Shown here: positions 62,233 through 64,000 of the stretch, in pieces
Layout of the letters: every line of letters begins with the position of its first letter
Position numbering within the stretch: position 1 is the stretch's first letter
NCBI RefSeq assembly: GCF_000340215.1
Contig: NW_006921546.1
Location: 566,788 to 630,787, forward strand
Source of the DNA: Pseudocercospora fijiensis CIRAD86
Taxonomy: Eukaryota; Ascomycota; Dothideomycetes; Mycosphaerellales; Mycosphaerellaceae
Direction: 5' to 3'
DNA length: 64,000 bases
Made by a program: the position numbers and the translations under genes
Notes under the pieces: model-generated
The model's database searches: none
Seen by the model: only the letters and a program-made list of their open reading frames with translations
What the model was told of the DNA's origin: nothing

Positions 62233-62508
62233 ATGGGACTGCGCGATCCTGACTCTCTGAGCTTCAAGCAGATCCAACAACCGGCGACTGAGCACGGAAA
62301 TGGCAAGAAGCTTCGGTGCTGCTGTAGCAAATATTCCCAACTGATCGGTGGGATGTCGGACCCGGAATTGCTACATCAGACGTTCGCCTGTTCGTCTCCA
62401 TGCTCAACGAGGATACCAAATTCCAACTGGCATGCCTCGCTGTCGCCACTTTGCGTAGCTCGGTCGAAGAACGTGTGGCACGGTCATGATATTAGCAAGC
62501 GATGCTGA
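62233..62508 (+). CDS. 91-aa Cys-containing hypothetical protein
   Basis: ATG at 62233 (MGLRDPDSLSFKQIQQPA) opens 91 codons to TGA. It contains a KKLRCCCSKYSQLIGG stretch and further Cys, and is polar with no membrane segment. No family recognised. Confidence 0.3.
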   Translation: MGLRDPDSLSFKQIQQPATEHGNGKKLRCCCSKYSQLIGGMSDPELLHQTFACSSPCSTRIPNSNWHASLSPLCVARSKNVWHGHDISKRC

Positions 62509-62511
62509 CCA

Positions 62512-62888
62512 CTACCGGGGCTCACTGGTGGAGCAAAGCGGACAAGTCTCGCACGGAGTTTGATAATGTGCAGAATGTAGTGGAGAAAGGCGGGTTTTTG
62601 GACATGGAAATGCACAGAGCTGGAGTCTTCCCTCATTCGAGTAGATCATTCGGAGGCCACGAGCAGGGGATTCAATAGCTGATGGACCATCCAAAAGATG
62701 TGCGCAGTTGATGGTGAACAGGAGTCGGCCGGAAGGGTTTCGAGCGTAGCATTGTTTCCTGCCTGGAAAGCTTCGGGTCGTCCCAGCTGATGATGTAAGC
62801 GGGCGTGGGGGCGGCCGGCCGAAGAACCTGGCCCTTGCTCTTCGCAAACGCGTTTCCTAACAACTCCCACTTCAAGCAGCAGGTCATC
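62512..62888 (-). other. possible coding sequence in shifted frames
   Basis: Two minus-strand frames read well and would join with one shift near 62750: KGQVLRPAAPTPAYIISWDD, then GRLLFTINCAHLLDGPSAIE. No ATG fits. It overlaps the upstream region of the two-exon gene on the plus strand. Confidence 0.25.
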
Positions 62889-63112
62889 ATGCCGGAGACC
62901 TCGAGCAGAGACAAACAATTTGCAAATCCACCTCGCTCCAAGTAAGTGACTTGAACTCGTAGCTAGCTCTTACCGTTCCTAGGAAGTCGAAAGCCATTCG
63001 CGACCGGCGATTCTGTGTGTGGCGACAACGAATATCTACGCCGCCAATCGACCGATATACTCACGATACCGCTACCAACATTCCTCGCCTCATCACACCA
63101 GAGACATCGTAG
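62889..63112 (+). CDS. small two-exon basic protein
   Basis: Exon 1 (62889-62941) starts MPETSSRDKQFANPPRS, ends at a GTAAGT donor, and a 41-bp intron (62942-62982, ending TTCCTAG) leads in frame to exon 2 (62983-63112): KKSKAIRDRRFCVWRQRIST and on to TAG. The 60-residue product is basic and polar. The intron is short but of fungal type. The frame stays partly open after TAG, so the gene may once have been longer. Another frame over exon 2 is open for 150 codons and looks membrane-like, which weakens this call. Confidence 0.38.
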
Positions 63113-63394
63113 CCTGCGAGATTGGCGTCTGCATCAACTCTATCCTGTCGCAATCCGGCACGACTCTGCCACTGCTGGCCCTTCAAGAAACCACCCTCTC
63201 GACCATTCTTCATACTTCTGGCGGTGTATGGCGGACATTAGCGATGATAACGATCGCATGGACGGCAAGCGCTGTGGCGGAGTCTTTGGGGATGGCGTGC
63301 TTGTCTGGAATGGTACAAGTGTCGGCGAACACGCCAACAGGCGGCTTGAGAAAAAGGCGAGAAGGAGGGAATGCAAAAGCAGGCCCGAGCCATG

Positions 63395-63500
63395 GCGCGA
63401 GGCATGGCATGAGGCATGGTATGAGGCATATCATGAGGCACAGGAAGAGGCATGGTTTGGGGCGGAGCATGGGATGAGGCGGAGGATAGGGATGGCATAA
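63395..63500. repeat. degenerate 12-bp repeat GAGGCATGGTAT
   Basis: GAGGCATGGCAT, GAGGCATGGTAT, GAGGCATATCAT and GAGGCACAGGAA follow each other, then looser copies. Confidence 0.85.
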
Positions 63501-63569
63501 GGCAAAGCATGAGCACGACAAATGAAGAGCAGGATTTTATGGTACAGATACCAGCGGCTACTGTAGAGT

Positions 63570-63968
63570 TCAGTAGGGAGGCGTGAGATATCGTGCTGTG
63601 ATTTCCTTCGTAGGAAGCTTTCTTTCTTCCAACGCTACCAGCCAATCCGCCTCGCATTTCATCTCACTCCACTCCTGAGGCCGCCTTTTGCATATCCTGC
63701 CCCACCCGTCCGATGGTGGACCCCATGGCAGACGGCGTGCCTGTCCGATGTCGTGCACTAGGTTGTCGATGTTCCTTTCGCGTAGGTCGAAACCCCCACG
63801 CAGTTGAAAGGTCAGTATCGTTGACACTGCACACCCAGGCATCTGTAGCCACTGACTGGCTGCGAAAGGATCTACAAACCCTTGAAACTTCCGGCTCGAA
63901 TAAGCGAAAAGAGCTGTCAGCTCATCATTCTCGGCTCGGATAAGCGAAAAGAGCTGGCAGCCCATCAT
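63570..63968 (-). CDS. 132-aa hypothetical protein, intact
   Basis: Adjacent ATG codons at 63968 and 63965 open 132 codons to TGA with no interruption. The product is helical and charged (NIDNLVHDIGQARRLPWGPP, then ADWLVALEERKLPTKEITAR), with one Trp-rich middle part and no membrane segment or signal peptide. Its first 26 residues come from a 37-bp direct duplication, read in two frames. No family recognised. Length, ATG start and composition make it one of the better small genes here. Confidence 0.5.
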   Translation of the reverse strand: MMGCQLFSLIRAENDELTALFAYSSRKFQGFVDPFAASQWLQMPGCAVSTILTFQLRGGFDLRERNIDNLVHDIGQARRLPWGPPSDGWGRICKRRPQEWSEMKCEADWLVALEERKLPTKEITARYLTPPY

Positions 63969-63969
63969 T
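63893..63969. repeat. direct duplication, 37 bp, 40 bp apart
   Basis: GGCTCGAATAAGCGAAAAGA and GGCTCGGATAAGCGAAAAGA begin two copies at 63893 and 63933, each followed by GCTG.CAGC.CATCATT. Confidence 0.95.
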
Positions 63970-64000
63970 TGTCCTTCAATTGGCGGCGACCGGCGTTTCT

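Noticed and set aside
1..64000. tRNA genes, rRNA, CRISPR arrays, bacterial operons
   Set aside because: No paired T-arm with a GGTTCGA-type box was found (the closest, near 28397, does not fold), no ribosomal sequence is recognisable, the direct repeats are not separated by unique spacers, and the splice sites are eukaryotic.

Overview
The window looks like nuclear DNA of a filamentous ascomycete, most likely a dothideomycete. It has mixed, moderately GC-rich composition. Short introns with GTAAGT/GTGAGT donors and CTGAC-type branch points are visible at about 5.9-6.6, 10.3, 11.7-12.0 and 62.9 kb. There are pieces of fungal families (a PDDEXK_12-type nuclease-like protein, a lactose-permease-like sugar transporter, Ty3/gypsy remains) and stop codons of the kind left by repeat-induced point mutation (RIP). 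Nothing looks bacterial. I see no tRNA, rRNA, operon or CRISPR array. The order Capnodiales/Mycosphaerellales is only a guess.

The two certain genes are long uninterrupted minus-strand frames at 13641-16172 (843 aa) and 51791-54508 (905 aa). They are divergent paralogs with the same layout: a conserved N-terminal domain, a long acidic repeat-rich linker, a conserved core that distantly recalls a C48/Ulp1 cysteine protease without its catalytic residues, and a C-terminal coiled coil. The first lies between two arrays of a GATC-centred repeat (about 12.73-12.84 and 16.33-16.44 kb) placed in inverted orientation. The same repeat recurs at 22.2 and 43.4 kb, and as a tandem array of about 75-bp units at 47.08-47.73 kb. 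The 43.4 and 47.1 kb copies are again inverted relative to each other.

Most of the rest is gene-poor and decayed. Layout: 0-2.4 kb scraps and a 105-bp tandem repeat; 2.6-9 kb small genes, two with clean introns and two with in-frame stops; 9.8-12.2 kb a partial gene, a gypsy chromodomain-region relic and a broken PDDEXK_12 gene; 12.7-16.4 kb the repeat-flanked gene; 16.5-19.5 kb nearly empty; 19.5-25.5 kb repeat-protein remains; 26-27 kb a broken sugar transporter; 27-33 kb tandem duplications and broken hypothetical genes; 33-36.3 kb three frames with C-to-T type stops; 36.8-39.4 kb scraps and a gag-like relic; 39.4-50.5 kb more hypothetical genes, mostly with one stop or one-base frameshift; 51.8-54.5 kb the second paralog; 55-64 kb short hypothetical genes, a 275-aa repeat protein, and an intact 132-aa frame near the right edge.

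No pathway can be assembled. The region reads as an accessory, repeat- and RIP-influenced stretch in which one gene family has stayed open while its surroundings decayed. Calls for small unrecognised genes rest on start context, splice-consistent frames and amino-acid composition only, and carry low confidence. Both strands often give plausible protein, so shadows cannot always be excluded.
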